Shown here piece by piece: positions 21,464 to 32,797 of a stretch of DNA of 64,000 nt. The notes beneath the pieces are model-generated. The model was not told the DNA's origin and did not search any database. It saw only the letters and a program-made list of their open reading frames with translations. Position 1 is the first letter of the stretch, and each line of letters begins with the position of its first letter. Made by a program: the position numbers and the translations under genes. Origin of the DNA: Dasypus novemcinctus (Eukaryota > Chordata > Mammalia > Cingulata > Dasypodidae). Location of the stretch: the NCBI RefSeq assembly GCF_030445035.2, contig NC_080704.1:27446499-27510498 (forward strand). Direction: 5' to 3'.

Positions 21464-22764
21464 AAAAATTTATTTTTATTAGTAAAGTTGTGAGCTTACA
21501 AAACAATCACGCACATGTGTGGAATTCCCATACAACACCCCTCCACCAACACACTACATTGTTGTGGAACATTTGTTATAGATTATGAGATAATATCAGA
21601 CTATTACCACTAAGTATGGTCCATAGCATACATTTGGTATATTTTTTCCATAACCCCTTATTATTACTACAGAACATCTTTGGCATTGAGTCAAGAATAT
21701 TACAGTATTGCTGTTGACTATAATCCATAGGTTATATTGATTATATTTTCTGTACTCCTCCACATTCTTACCACCTTGCAATAGTGATGTACATTTGTTC
21801 TAGATCATAGAAGAACATTCTTGCTGTTGTACTATTAACCACAATTCTCATGCACATTTGGGTTCACTATGTTATTCAGTCCCTAGACTATTTTCTAGCT
21901 TTCTTTCTTTTTTTTAGCAAATTTTTAAATTTAGCTTTCTTTCAATTGACATTTATATCCCTAGACTAGACTTTTGAGCCACAATCCCATTTATAAATCA
22001 GCTGTTAGTTCTACTCTTTATAATGTGTTACCATCAACTCTTTCCATTTCCACACTTTACAGTCAAGTTAATTAAAACTTCCACATACATCAAGCATCAG
22101 TGCACCTTCTCAGCCCTCTTATCTCCTAATAACCTTTACTCTAGGTTTTAACTCCGTTCATTTATTCTTCTTATTTAGTTCATATTAGTGAGACCATGCA
22201 ATATTTGTTCTTTTGCATCTGGCTTATTTCACTTAACATAACGTCTTCAAGGTTCATCCATGTTATTGTAAGTGTCCCAATTTCATTTCTTCTTACAGCA
22301 GCAAAGTATTCCATTGTATGTATGCACCACATTTTGTTTATCCATTCATCAGTTGATGGACACGTGGGTTGTTTCCATCTTTTTGACAATTGTGAATAAC
22401 ACCACTATGAACATCAGTCTGTTTGTGTCACAGTTTTCGGTTCTTCTGGATATATTCCTAGTAGAGGAATTGCTGGATCATATGGCAGTTCTATATTTAG
22501 CTTCCTGAGGAACAGACAAACTGTCTTTCACAGAGGCTGCACCAGAGTGTTCCTATTTCTCCACATCCTCTCCAGCACTTATTGTTTTCTGTTTTTTTAA
22601 AAAATATATAAATAAAGGCCATTCTATGCAGTTTGAGATGATATCTCATTGTTGTTTTGATTTGCAATTCCCTAATAGCTAGTGATATTGAACATTTTTT
22701 CATGTGCTTTTTGGCCATTTGTATTTCCTCTTGGGAGAAATGTCTGCTTAAGTCTTTTACCCAC

Positions 22765-23583
22765 TTTAAATTTATTTTTTATTTTTCAAAGAAACTTTAT
22801 GTTACATAAAAAATGTAGGAGATTCCCATATACCCCACTCCTCCTCCTCCCAACATCCTTCATTAGTGTGATACATTGGTTAAAATTTATGAGCACATAT
22901 TGAAGCATTGCCACTAGCTGTAGATTGTATTTTACATTATAGTTTACACTCTGTCCCATGCGATTTTGTAAGTTATGACAAAATATATAAATGGCCTGTA
23001 TCCATCATTGCAACATCATGCAGGACAATTCCAATGCTCGAAAATGCCCCCATATTACAACTATTTTTCCCTCTCCCCCACCTCATCACTGGGTGGAGAC
23101 CCACACAATAAACAAAAAAATATTAAATTCCCATCCTGGGGAGTCATGCTATGATCTCAAATATAGGGGTAAAAGTCTCTCAAGAACATAGGCAGTGCCT
23201 AATGAAAGAAAACAGACAAATATGTCAAGCCCTTAAAATTATTGCAAGTAACTATGAATCTTATTTTTCAAAAAGTGAAACTTGGTCACCATAGGTTCTG
23301 AGGGGAGGGAGAGGGAAGAATAGAATAGATGAAACATAGGGCAGTTTTAGGTGTTAGAATTGTTCTGCATGATCTTGCAATAATGGATAAAGTACATTTT
23401 AAATTTCAGCAAAATTTATGAAAGTATATGATCCAAAATGTAAAGCACAATGTAAACCATTGATCACGGTTAGTAGCAATACTTCAATATTTGTACATCA
23501 ATTGTAACAAATGTACCATCCGCATGAAAAATTTTATTAATAGGGGAGTAGGGAAAAGGGGGAGGACGTTGGGTATATGGGAG
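22765..23583 (-). mobile_element. Inverted (twin-primed) L1 3' UTR insertion
   Basis: The left half (22765-23140) is L1 3' UTR in minus orientation starting with a T-rich tail. The right half (about 23230-23575) is L1 3' UTR text in plus orientation ('atcaattgtaacaaatgtacc', 'gtatatgggagtcccc'). The host ORF2 reading 'cttttaccca' resumes with 'ccttgccca' at the right edge. Head-to-head halves fit twin priming. Confidence 0.65.
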
Positions 23584-23856
23584 TCCCCTTGCCCATTTTT
23601 CAACTGGATTGCTTGCTCTTTTATTGTTGAGTTGTATGATCTCTTTATATAGAATGGAAATCAAACTCTTATAGGATATGTGTTTTCCAAATATTTTCTC
23701 CCATCGAATGGGCTGCCTTTTCACCTTCTTGATGAAGTCCTTTGAATCAAAAAAGTGTTTAAGTTTGAGGAGATCCCATTTATCCATGTTTTCTTTTCTT
23801 CCGTTGCTCGTGCTTTCAACATAAGGTTTAAGAACCCACCACCTACCACCAGGTCT

Positions 23857-24358
23857 TTTTTTTTTCTTCATTTTCTTCCTGTCCCCCTGCCCTGCCCTGC
23901 TATTTCTGCTGTCTGTGTCCATTTTCTGTGTGATCTTCTGTATCTATTTCTCTTTTTTGTCTTCTCTTCTCATCTTTCTCCTCTAAGACTCACTGGGATT
24001 CGATCCTGGGGACCTCTGCTGTGGAGAGAGTTTCCCTGTCAGTTGTGCCACTTCAGTCCCTGGTCTCTGCTACGCTTCACCTTGACTCTCCCCTTCACCT
24101 CTCTTTTATTGTGTCATCATTTTGCTGCATGACTCACTTGCACGGGCACTGGCTTGCCACATGGGCACTCACACAGGCACTTGGCTTGCCACGTGGGCGC
24201 TCAACTCACTGTGTGGGCACTTGGCTCATTGCATGGACACTGGCTCACCATGCAGGCACGCTTTCTCTTCTTTTTCATCAGGAGGTCCCAGGGATCAAAC
24301 CCGGATCCTCCCATATGGTAAGGGGATGCCCTGTCACCTGAGCCACATCCGCTTTCCT
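23857..24358 (-). mobile_element. Long dimeric SINE with expanded linker repeats
   Basis: Flanked by 'ccaccaggtctt' (23845-23856 region) and 'ccaccgggtctt' (24359-24370). Minus-strand heads at about 24283-24355 ('gggatcaaacccgg' B box, 'gagccacatccgc') and 23985-24055 ('gggattcgatcctgg'). The linker (24130-24260) holds four or so imperfect repeats of 'ggcacttggcttgccac'. The 125- and 106-codon plus frames here are SINE sequence. Confidence 0.85.
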
Positions 24359-24963
24359 CCACCGGGTCTTGAAGATGTTTCCCTACATTTTCTTCTAGGA
24401 GCTTTATGGCTCTAGTTTTTATATTTAGGTCTTTGATCCATTTTGAGTTAATTTTTGTGTAAGGTGTGAGATAGGGGTCCTCTTTCTTTCTTTTGGATAT
24501 GGATATCCAGTTTCTCCCAGCACCATTTGTTGATTAGAATGTTCTGCCCCAGATGGATGGGTTTGACAGCCTTGTCAAAAAATCACTTAACCATAGATGT
24601 GAGGGTTTGTTTCCAAACCATCAATTCAGTTTCATTGGTCTATGTGTCTACCTTATGACAATATCATGCTGTTTTGACCACTGTAGCTAGGTAATATGAT
24701 TTAAAGTCCAGAAGTGAGAGTCCTTCAACTTTGCTCTTCCATTTTAAGATGTTTCTGGCTATTCGGGAACCCTTACCCTTCCAAAGAAATTTGATAATTA
24801 TGTTTTCCCATTTCTTCTTTTAAAATGCTGTTGGAATTTTTATCAGGATTACATTGAATCTGTATATCATTTTGGGTAGAATTGACATCTTAAAGATATT
24901 TAGTCTTCCAATCCATGAGCACAGAATGTTCTTCCATTTATTTAGAGCCGTTTTTTATTATGG

Positions 24964-26519
24964 CAAATTGATTTTTGACAAGACTGACAAATCTACTCAA
25001 TTGGGAAAGAATACTGTCTTCAACAAATGGTGCTGTGAGAATTGGATATCCATATGCAAAAGAATGAAAGAGGACTCCTATCTCACACCATATACAAGAA
25101 TTAACTGAAAATGGATCAAAGACTTAAATATAAGAACCAGGACTATAAAACTCCTAGAAGAAAATGTAGGGAACCATCTTCAGGCTCTTGTTATAGACAA
25201 CAGTTTCTTAGACTTTGCACCCAAAGCACAAGCAATGAAAGAAAAAAATAGATAAATGGGGCCTCCTCAAAATAAGAAACTTTGTGCCTTAAAGGACTTT
25301 GTCACAAAAGTGAAAAGACAAAGTACTCAATGGTAGAAAACATTTGGAAGTCACATATGTGATAAGGGTTTAATGTCTAGAATATATAAAGAAATCCTAC
25401 AACTCAACAATAAAAAGACAAACAACCCAATTAAAATATGGGCAAAAGACTTGAATAGACATTTTGCTGAAGAGGATATACAAATGGCTAAAAAGCACAG
25501 GAAAAGATGGTCAACATCACTAGCTCTTAGGGAAATGCAAATCAAAACCACAATGAGATATCATTTCACACCTACTAGAATGGCTACTATTGAAAAAACA
25601 GAAAACTCCAAGTGTTGGAGAGGATGTGGAGAAATAGGAACACTCATTCATTGCTGGTGGGTAGGTAAAATGGTGCAGCTGCTGTGGAAGACAGTTTGTC
25701 AGTTCCTCAGAAAGCAAAGTATAGAATTACTATATGACCTAGCAATCTCACTTCTAGGTATATACCCAGAAGAATTTAAAGTAGGGACTCAAACAAAATT
25801 TTCACACTGATCTTCACAGCAGCACTATTCACAATTGCCAAAAAATGGAAGCAACCCAAGTGCCCATCAGCCGATGAATGGATAAACAAAATGTGATATA
25901 TACATACAATGTAATATTATTCAGCTGTAAAAAGGAATGAAGTCCTGATGCATACAACAACATGGATGAATCTTGAGGCCATTATATTGAGTGAAATAAG
26001 CCAGGCACAAAAGGACAAATATTGTATGATCTCACTGGTATGAACTAATTGTAATAAGCAAATTCATAAAGTTAGAATCTAGATTATATGTTGCCAGCAT
26101 TTAGAGAAGGGGAAGTTGATGATTAATTTGTACAGAATTTCTATTTTGGTTTATGAGTAAGGTTTGGAAATGGATGGTGGTGATGGTAGCACAATATTTT
26201 CATTATATATATGAATGTGGTTAAAAGGGGAAACTTTGGATTGTATATGTTACTAGAATAAAAATTTAAAAATAAAATATAGAGACTATATAACACAGTG
26301 AACACTATCATAGATAATGGACTATAGGTAATAGTACAAATATAAGAATGCTCTTTCATAAATTATAACAAAGGTATGACTAATAAGAGGTGTTAATAAT
26401 AGAGTAAGATATGAGAAAAATACATCTAATGTAAACAATGGGAAGTAGTTAATAGTACTATTTTAATAATCTTTCATAAATTGTAACAAAGGTAACTACT
26501 GTTAAAAAAAATAGTATAA
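24964..26519 (+). pseudogene. Host L1 ORF2 C-terminus and 3' UTR
   Basis: Frame 25373-25810 (145 codons) is the ORF2 C-terminal domain: '[18 protein letters not shown]', '[17 protein letters not shown]' and the cysteine-rich '[16 protein letters not shown]'. Upstream 24964-25370 is the preceding region with frameshifts. The 3' UTR starts near 25810 and runs into the 2.5-kb insertion at 26520. ORF2 normally supplies endonuclease and RT; this copy is inactive. Confidence 0.9.
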
Positions 26520-29000
26520 ATAATATCAAAATATAATAAAGAGGGTTACCTGTTTAGAATGCTCGGAGGGGAGGGTCTGATGCAGGACGGGCTCCTGGGG
26601 AATGTCTAAATGCTCATTCTGCCAGAGTGGGTGACACCATGGGGTAGAATCCCAAGTAGTGAGAGTGGGGGTGGACCCACATCCTGGGGAGGACTAATGC
26701 CACCAAATAGAGGGAACTCTATCCCTCGAGAGAAAGGATGGCTCCCAGGGCATTGGGGCAGATGAGCAAGTTAGGCCCTAAACACTATTCCATCTATCTC
26801 TGGAAGTGGCTCCTCAGGAAACGGAGGTTGGCTGTCAATGTGGGCACCAAGGTGGAAGGGAAAATGGACGTTAAATGTGTGGAACCAAAGTAAATGGGGG
26901 GCAAGGGAGGAGTTTCTTGAGAGTACACAAGGATGGATATAAAACATGTAATATTACACCATAACATATAGGAGACGACAGACTGATAATGTAAACCATA
27001 ATGTAAAACATAGGAGAACTAAAAATGTAAAGAACTGTGTATCCTAAAGTATGCACCATAATGTAAGCACAGATATTACCATGTTAGAAAGCTAATATCT
27101 CAGACTCTGTACATCACCTTAAGTAAATATGATGTGAATAGGGTGTAAGAGTATCGCTGTGGAAGGAAAAAGGTGTTGTGGTGGATGTATGGGAGTGCTG
27201 TATATTATATATATGCATTGCTGTGGTCTAGGACTCCTACGAAGAAATGCTGAATAATGAGGGGGGGGGGGGGAAAAAGGATAGGATGTGGAATTTTTTC
27301 AAGTCAACATTCTTTATCTAAGTTCTTTATCTAACTTTATCCAAGTTCTTTATCTATCCTTTAAACCCATCGCTATATGCCATTCCCTAGTAAGGGACCA
27401 TGACATTATATTGGGCTTCAAATTTCGGGGAGTTCTGGATCACAGAGTGTTTCAACAATGGCAATGGAGGGATACTGGTATGGGATACCAATGACAGGTG
27501 ATATATGGCTGACAGGGAGCTGTACAGAACATATGTCCAGGGTGCATGGTAATGATTGGATATACTCATAGTGGCAACAATTAAAAACCCAGCAGGGGGG
27601 GTACTGGGTTCCTGGCCAGTGGTGCTCTGTCGTGGTCCCTAGGGGAGCAGCGATAGTCTCCCAGGTACAGCGGCGGGGACCGGGAGGGAGTGAGGGTTCA
27701 ACAGTGAGCCCCTGATGCTAATGACTATGCTTGTGAGCTGATAAACCTAAAATAAGAACAAGGCCTAGAGCAACATTGTGCCTGGGAATTTCCTCCTGTC
27801 AGCCTTCATGTTACTCAAATGTGGCCAGTCTCGAAGCCAAACTCAGCATGTAAATGCAATGCCTTCCCTCCAGTGTGGGACATGACACCCGGGGATGAGC
27901 CTCCCTGGCAACGAGGGACCACTATCAAATACCAACTGATGATGCAACTGGAAAAGGACCTTATATGGAAGGTTCAATGCGGATCAGCAGAATATCCCTG
28001 TCTACATAAAATAACATGACTTTAAAATGCTGTTTGACCTAAAGTAAGGGGGAAATGGAAAGGAGAAATGAGTTTATATGGCTACGAGTTTCTAAAAAAG
28101 AGTCTGGAGGCTGGCAGAAGGATTGCCCTCATGCACAACTGAGCAGAGTCAGAGAGACAGATAAAGCAGATACAACCCCCAGATATTGGTTCCTATGAAG
28201 GCTAAAGAGACCCATGAGAGTTATGGTCATGGCCGATGGGGTTTACTACCAGGGCAGATGGTCCCTCTCTGGAAGTGGTGTTTATGTGTGATGAATCTGG
28301 ACTCAGATGGGATCTCCCTTCATAAGACTTTCATACTAATCTGCTGGAGGTGCAGTTAACGTTGGGGTTTAAGATATAGTTAGGGGATTTGAATCTCTGG
28401 ACTGATAATGTGATAGCCAGGTCCTGAGCCTCAACAGACTCCAGCACCTACAATCTGATTTATTGGACTTACCACACTCAGCTAAGATGGAGTTGAAGAA
28501 GGACAATCACCACACCATGGAGCCTAGAGCGATTACAACTGAAAATGGGAGGATGGCAGCCAGCATCCATGTGGAATCTGAGCCTCCTCTTGACATAGAG
28601 GTGAAATGGACACAACCAATCCAATGTCCACATAGAAGAGGTGGCATTGGATTGGGAAACGTGGACATGGTGGACGATGGGTATGGGGAAGGGCAGGAAG
28701 AGATGAGAGGTGGGGGCGTATTTGGGACGTGGAGCTGCCCTGGATGGCACCTTGGGGGTGATCACCGGACATCGTGGATCCTCACAGGGCCCACTGGATG
28801 GAATGGAGGAGAGTATGGGCCATGATGTGGACCATTGTCTATGAGGTGCAGAGGTGCCCAAAGATGTACTTACCAAATCCAATGGATGTGTCATGATGAT
28901 GGGAACGAGTGTTGTTGGGGGGGGAGAGGGGGGGTGGGGGGGTGGGGTTGAATGGGACCTCACATATATATTTTTAATGTAATATTATTACAAAGTCAAT
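26520..29000 (+). mobile_element. 2.5-kb retroposon, full copy 2
   Basis: 2481 bp flanked by a perfect 16-bp duplication 'aaaaaaaatagtataa' (26504-26519 and 29001-29016) and ending in A-rich sequence, so moved by L1-type target-primed reverse transcription. Co-linear with 9358-11815. Landmarks in order: 'gagggttacctgtttag' (26541), poly-G run 27261-27273, frame 27819-28019 ('WDMTPGDEPPWQRG'), frame 28463-28825 ('GVFGTWSCPGW'), G-rich block 28915-28948, 'ggggttgaatgggacctca'. No RT, no TIR, no LTR. Both copies start within a few bases of each other, which suggests full-length elements rather than random truncation. May be an L1/HAL1 3' UTR derivative; identity unknown to me. Confidence 0.8.
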
Positions 29001-29018
29001 AAAAAAAATAGTATAATT

Positions 29019-29383
29019 GGGAAGTGGATGTGGCTCAAGAGATTGAGGTCCTGTCTACCACATGGGAGGTCCCCGGTTTGGTTCCTGGTGCTTCCTAAAG
29101 AAGACTGCAAGCTGGCGTGATGGGCAGGTGTGGCAAGCTGACACAAGATGATGCAACGAGATGACACAAGATGACTCAACGAGAGACATAGGAATAAAAC
29201 AACATAATGAGAGACACAACAAAGCAGGGAATGGAGGTGGCTTAAGCGATTAGGCGCCTCCTTCCGATATCAGAGTCCTAGGTTTGGTTCCTGGTGCCTT
29301 CTAAAGAAACAGGAAGATGAACAGACACAGGAAGTGCAAACAATGAGAGGGTGGGGAGAAATGAATAAACTAAATCTTTTAAA
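29019..29383 (+). mobile_element. Dimeric DAS-type SINE
   Basis: Two tRNA-like heads (29019-29095 'gtggctcaagagattgagg', and about 29228-29305 'gtggcttaagcgattaggcg') joined by the 'gctggcgtgatgggcaggtg' linker. Flanks 'aaaatagtataatt' and 'aaaagtagtataata' form the duplication. Inserted directly at the right duplication of the 2.5-kb retroposon. Confidence 0.9.
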
Positions 29384-29460
29384 AGTAGTATAATAAAGTG
29401 TTATTATCAATTGTAACAAATGTTCCACACCAATGCAAGGTGCTTGTTGTGGGATGGTGT

Positions 29461-30238
29461 TTTACTTTGCTGGGCTGCTGAAAGCAATATACCAGAAATG
29501 GGTCAGCTTTTCCAGTGGGGATTTATTTTTTTTTTTTGTCTGTTTTTTGGTTATTATTATTATTATTATTATTTTTAAAATATTTATTTATTATTATTAT
29601 TTTTTAATTACATTAAAAAATATATATGAGGTCCCATTCAACCCCACCGCCCCCGCCCCCCACTTCCCCCCACAGCAACACTCTCTCCCATCATCGTGAT
29701 ACATCCATTGCACCTGGTAAGTTCATCTCTGAGCATCACTGCACCCCATAGTCAATGGTCCACATCATAGCCCAGACTTTCTCACGTTCCATCCAGTGGG
29801 CCCTGGGGGGATCTACAGTGTCCCGTAATTGTCCGTGAAGCACTATCCAGGACAACTCCACGTTCCAGTGGGGATTTATTAGCTTACAGTTTCGAGGCTG
29901 AGAAAAATGTCTAACTCATCAGGCAATGCTTTTTTCCCAAAGAATGGCTGCCAGCAACCCTGGACTCCCCTGTCTCATAGCAAGGCACCTGTCAGTGTCT
30001 GCTGGTCTCTCTCTTCTCCTCTGGGTTTTGTCACTTTCAGCCTCCTTCTTCCATGTCTTTCTCTCTCTTTGTCTGAATTTCATTCTCTTATAAAGGACTC
30101 CAGTATGAGGAGTAAGATTTATGCCATGCTGAAATAACCTAATAAAAAGGCCCTACTTACTATAGGTTTACATCCACAGAAATGGATTAGCTTTAAGAAC
30201 ATGATTTTCTGGGGTCCATAAATCTTCGAACCATCATA
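29461..30238 (-). mobile_element. Solo LTR in L1 3' UTR, split by a nested insertion
   Basis: Flanked by 'ggtgt' (29456-29460 and 30239-30243) in L1 3' UTR sequence. About 425 bp of LTR plus the nested insert 29528-29862. Text such as 'gctgggctgctgaaagcaata' and 'ccagaaatgggtcagcttt' is of ERVL/MaLR-like LTR style. The ends have lost the canonical TG/CA, so the exact boundary is tentative. Confidence 0.65.
29528..29862 (-). mobile_element. 5'-truncated copy of the 2.5-kb retroposon
   Basis: Flanked by a perfect 18-bp duplication 'ttccagtggggatttatt' (29510-29527 and 29863-29880). Starts with a long T/TTA-rich tail, then the reverse of the retroposon 3' end up to 'gacaactccacg'. Matches 9370-9640 closely. 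Confidence 0.95.
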
Positions 30239-30429
30239 GGTGTGTAGGTGAATCCTGTATTTTATTCATGATTGTTCTGCAAACCCATAACTTCTCTAAT
30301 AAAAAAAATTTTTAAGGAAAAGACAAAATATTGAATGTTAACTACATGAAAAATTTGTGAACATGTGAAGCCATGTGGCTTTTACAATTAATAAAATTTT
30401 ATGAAATAAAAAAATCAAAGTATGCCAGA

Positions 30430-32150
30430 AGGATTGTGGTAAGATGGTGGAATAGTAAACTCTAGGAATCAGTCCCTCTACCAGAACAACTATTAAATGG
30501 AGAGGAACTGTCTAAATCAACTATTTTGAAACTCTGGAGCCTAGTAGAACACTGTGCCATACCAGGGAAGAACAGAAGGAAGAAGCTGGTAAATTGCAGT
30601 AAATACTGGTCAATTTCACTCTCTGGGCAGCAGCTTTCATTATCCATCCCATAGCCTATGGCAGGCAGCAGTGAGGTCCTCAACTTTGGCTCCCTGTGCA
30701 ACTTGCTGGTGCCAGGGTGTGATATAAAGACCTAGTTCTCCAAGATCCGGGGTGTGTGCAGTCTGATCACTAATCACTGCTCTTGATTAGCTTCTTCGGA
30801 GAACTGGGTGCCTGGTTCTGATGGTAGCCACTATTCCAGCTCACCTCAGGCAAAACTGGTAGAGAAATCTTAAAGACAGTACCATCTTCAAAACTATGGA
30901 AAACAGCTGAAGTGTTGCATTTACTGGGCAAGAGTCAAAGCAAGAAAACACAGCTTCAAAGAGCCATAGGAAAAGCTCTTGGCACCTTTGCTGGCCCCTC
31001 CCTCATCCCTCCCAGGGCAGTGTGGAGCCTAATGAACACCTAAGTAACAGAATAAAGTTAAAGAGAAATACTCCCAGACAAATAGTAGTCAAACTGTTGA
31101 GTTCAAAGGACAAAAGAGGTAGGTCAGAAAGCTGCAAGAGAAAAGCAACATGTTATGTACAAGGGAGTCCCAATTAGGTTAAGTGCTGATTTCTCATCAG
31201 AAACCATGGAGGCAAGAAGGCGGAGGGATGAAAATACTTAAAGTACTGAGAGAAAACAATAGCCAACCAAGAATTTCATATCCAGTGAGGTTTTCTTTCA
31301 AAAATGAGGGAAGAGTAAGACATTCTCAGATAAACAAAAACTGAGGGATTTCATTACTACTACATGTGCCCTACAAGCAATGCTAAAGAGAATTCTTCAT
31401 ATTGAAAGGGAAGGATACTAGACAGTGGATTGATGTGACATAAAGAAATAAAGACTTCCAGTAAATGTAATCCTAGTAATTATAAATGCCAGTATTATAT
31501 TTTTGGTATATAATTACGCTTCTTAGAGGTGCTAAAAATGCAAATGCAGAAAAAGTAAATGATACCATAAAAAGTAACATATCTATGGCTTTGGACATAG
31601 ATATAATCTGTAACAAGTACAGAAAAGGTGTGTGTGTGGGGGGTGGAGTGGTATAAGCCAGTGTATGTGTGTAGGCTATTAGAGTTAAGTTGGTATCAAA
31701 TTAAAAAATGATTGTTATATATTTAGGATGTTCAATTTTAACCTCTTAGTAACCACAAAGAAAATATATGAAACAAGCATCCAGAAAGAAATGCAAAGTA
31801 CTCAGTATGGTACAATACAAAAAATCAAATATGTATGAAAGTAGGCATAAATGGAAGAATTAAGGTACAAAAAAGGTGTAAGACTAAACAGCAAAATGAC
31901 ATTAGAAAGTCGTACATTATGAGTAGTTACTTTAATGTAAATGGATTAAACTCTCCAGTCAAAAGGCAGAGATTGATAGAATGGATAAAAAAGCATGACC
32001 CAACTATATGCTGTTTACAAGAGACTCACCTTAAACTCAAAGACATAAGTACATTGAAAGTGAAGGGATGGGAAAATATATACCATACAAGTAGTAACTA
32101 AATGAGAACTGGAGTAGCTATACTAATATCAGGTAAAATAGACTGTGAGT
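30430..32150 (+). mobile_element. L1 5' half (5' UTR, ORF1 C-terminus, ORF2 start)
   Basis: Starts with 'taagatggtggaatag', an L1M-type 5' end. The 5' UTR runs to about 31180, then an ORF1 C-terminal reading near 31195-31330 ('KVLRENNSQPRISYPVRFSF'). Frame 31835-32101 gives ORF2 endonuclease: 'SYFNVNGLNSPVKRQRLI', 'TICCLQETHLKLKDI'. Ends near 32150 at ERV sequence. The ORF1 N-terminal part is not evident. Confidence 0.8.
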
Positions 32151-32186
32151 CCATAAACCAAAGAAGCCACAAATTCCTAGATAAGA

Positions 32187-32203
32187 CACACACACACACA
32201 CAA
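32187..32203. repeat. (CA)n microsatellite
   Basis: Eight or nine CA dinucleotides at the L1/ERV border. Confidence 0.9.
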
Positions 32204-32204
32204 C

Positions 32205-32510
32205 CTGTAAGTGCATCTTAAAGCAAACATGCACATTCTAAAACATGATAGCTATCCATATCAAACTACTCCTGTTACATACCAGTAATTTCAAAGAAAT
32301 GTTTATGATCTTGCAAATCCCAATGTGGCTCTCTGCCTTCCTTGTTCTTGCCAATATAACTCCCCATCACCCCCTGGGTGGTGCTGAAGGCTACTCTGAA
32401 GGCCTTGGAGCTGCCCAGGACCAACTATGCAGTTTGTTAGTTCCTTAATAAACTGTTACTATTTTGCTATATGGAGTGGCCTGCTTCATTTTTCAGTCTT
32501 AAGTGTCCAT
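32205..32510 (+). mobile_element. Probable 5' LTR of ERVL-like provirus
   Basis: Lies between L1 sequence and the gag remnant. AATAAA at 32447-32453 followed by a T-rich stretch and 'aagtgtcca' fits an LTR R/U5 end. No confirmed TG start, no 3' LTR to compare with, and no clear primer-binding site ('tggtggagtatatac' at about 32518 is only weakly suggestive). Confidence 0.45.
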
Positions 32511-32797
32511 TGAACTTTGGTGGAGTATATACTGCAGGTTCATAGCCAGACGATTGGTAAGCCAGCCAGGAGACTGAAAAATTTAAAAAAAGCCAAGGGA
32601 AACAGGATTCTGTGGGGGAAAACCTGGGGTAGCAAACTTCCAGTATTGGGGAGAGGTAGCCCATTTTTTTAGAACAGTTTGGCCCAGTGTGTGAGTATGG
32701 GGGTGCCCCCAAATTACCAGCTGGAGTATTATTTGTTCTGCAGGAGAACCTGGGTGGCAAATGGAATTCATAAGGAAAAGAAGCAATTGCAGCCACC

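Larger units (their letters stand above)
21464..24963 (-). mobile_element. 5'-truncated L1 inserted antisense in the host L1
   Basis: Flanked by 'ccaattgattttt' (21450-21463) and 'caaattgattttt' (24964-24976). Order from left: T-rich tail, 3' UTR (21480-22140), ORF2 C-terminus (22140-22760 and 23584-23846) and further ORF2 (24363-24960), truncated at its 5' end. Contains its own insertions at 22765-23583 and 23857-24358. Frame 23470-23922 (minus) and 22180-22389 carry ORF2 text such as 'WEKIFGKHISYKSLI' and 'MEYFAAVRRNEIGTL'. Confidence 0.9.

Noticed and set aside
23755-24415. Overlapping frames of 97-125 codons rich in H/W/L
   Set aside because: They come from the repeated linker of a dimeric SINE bounded by its own duplication.
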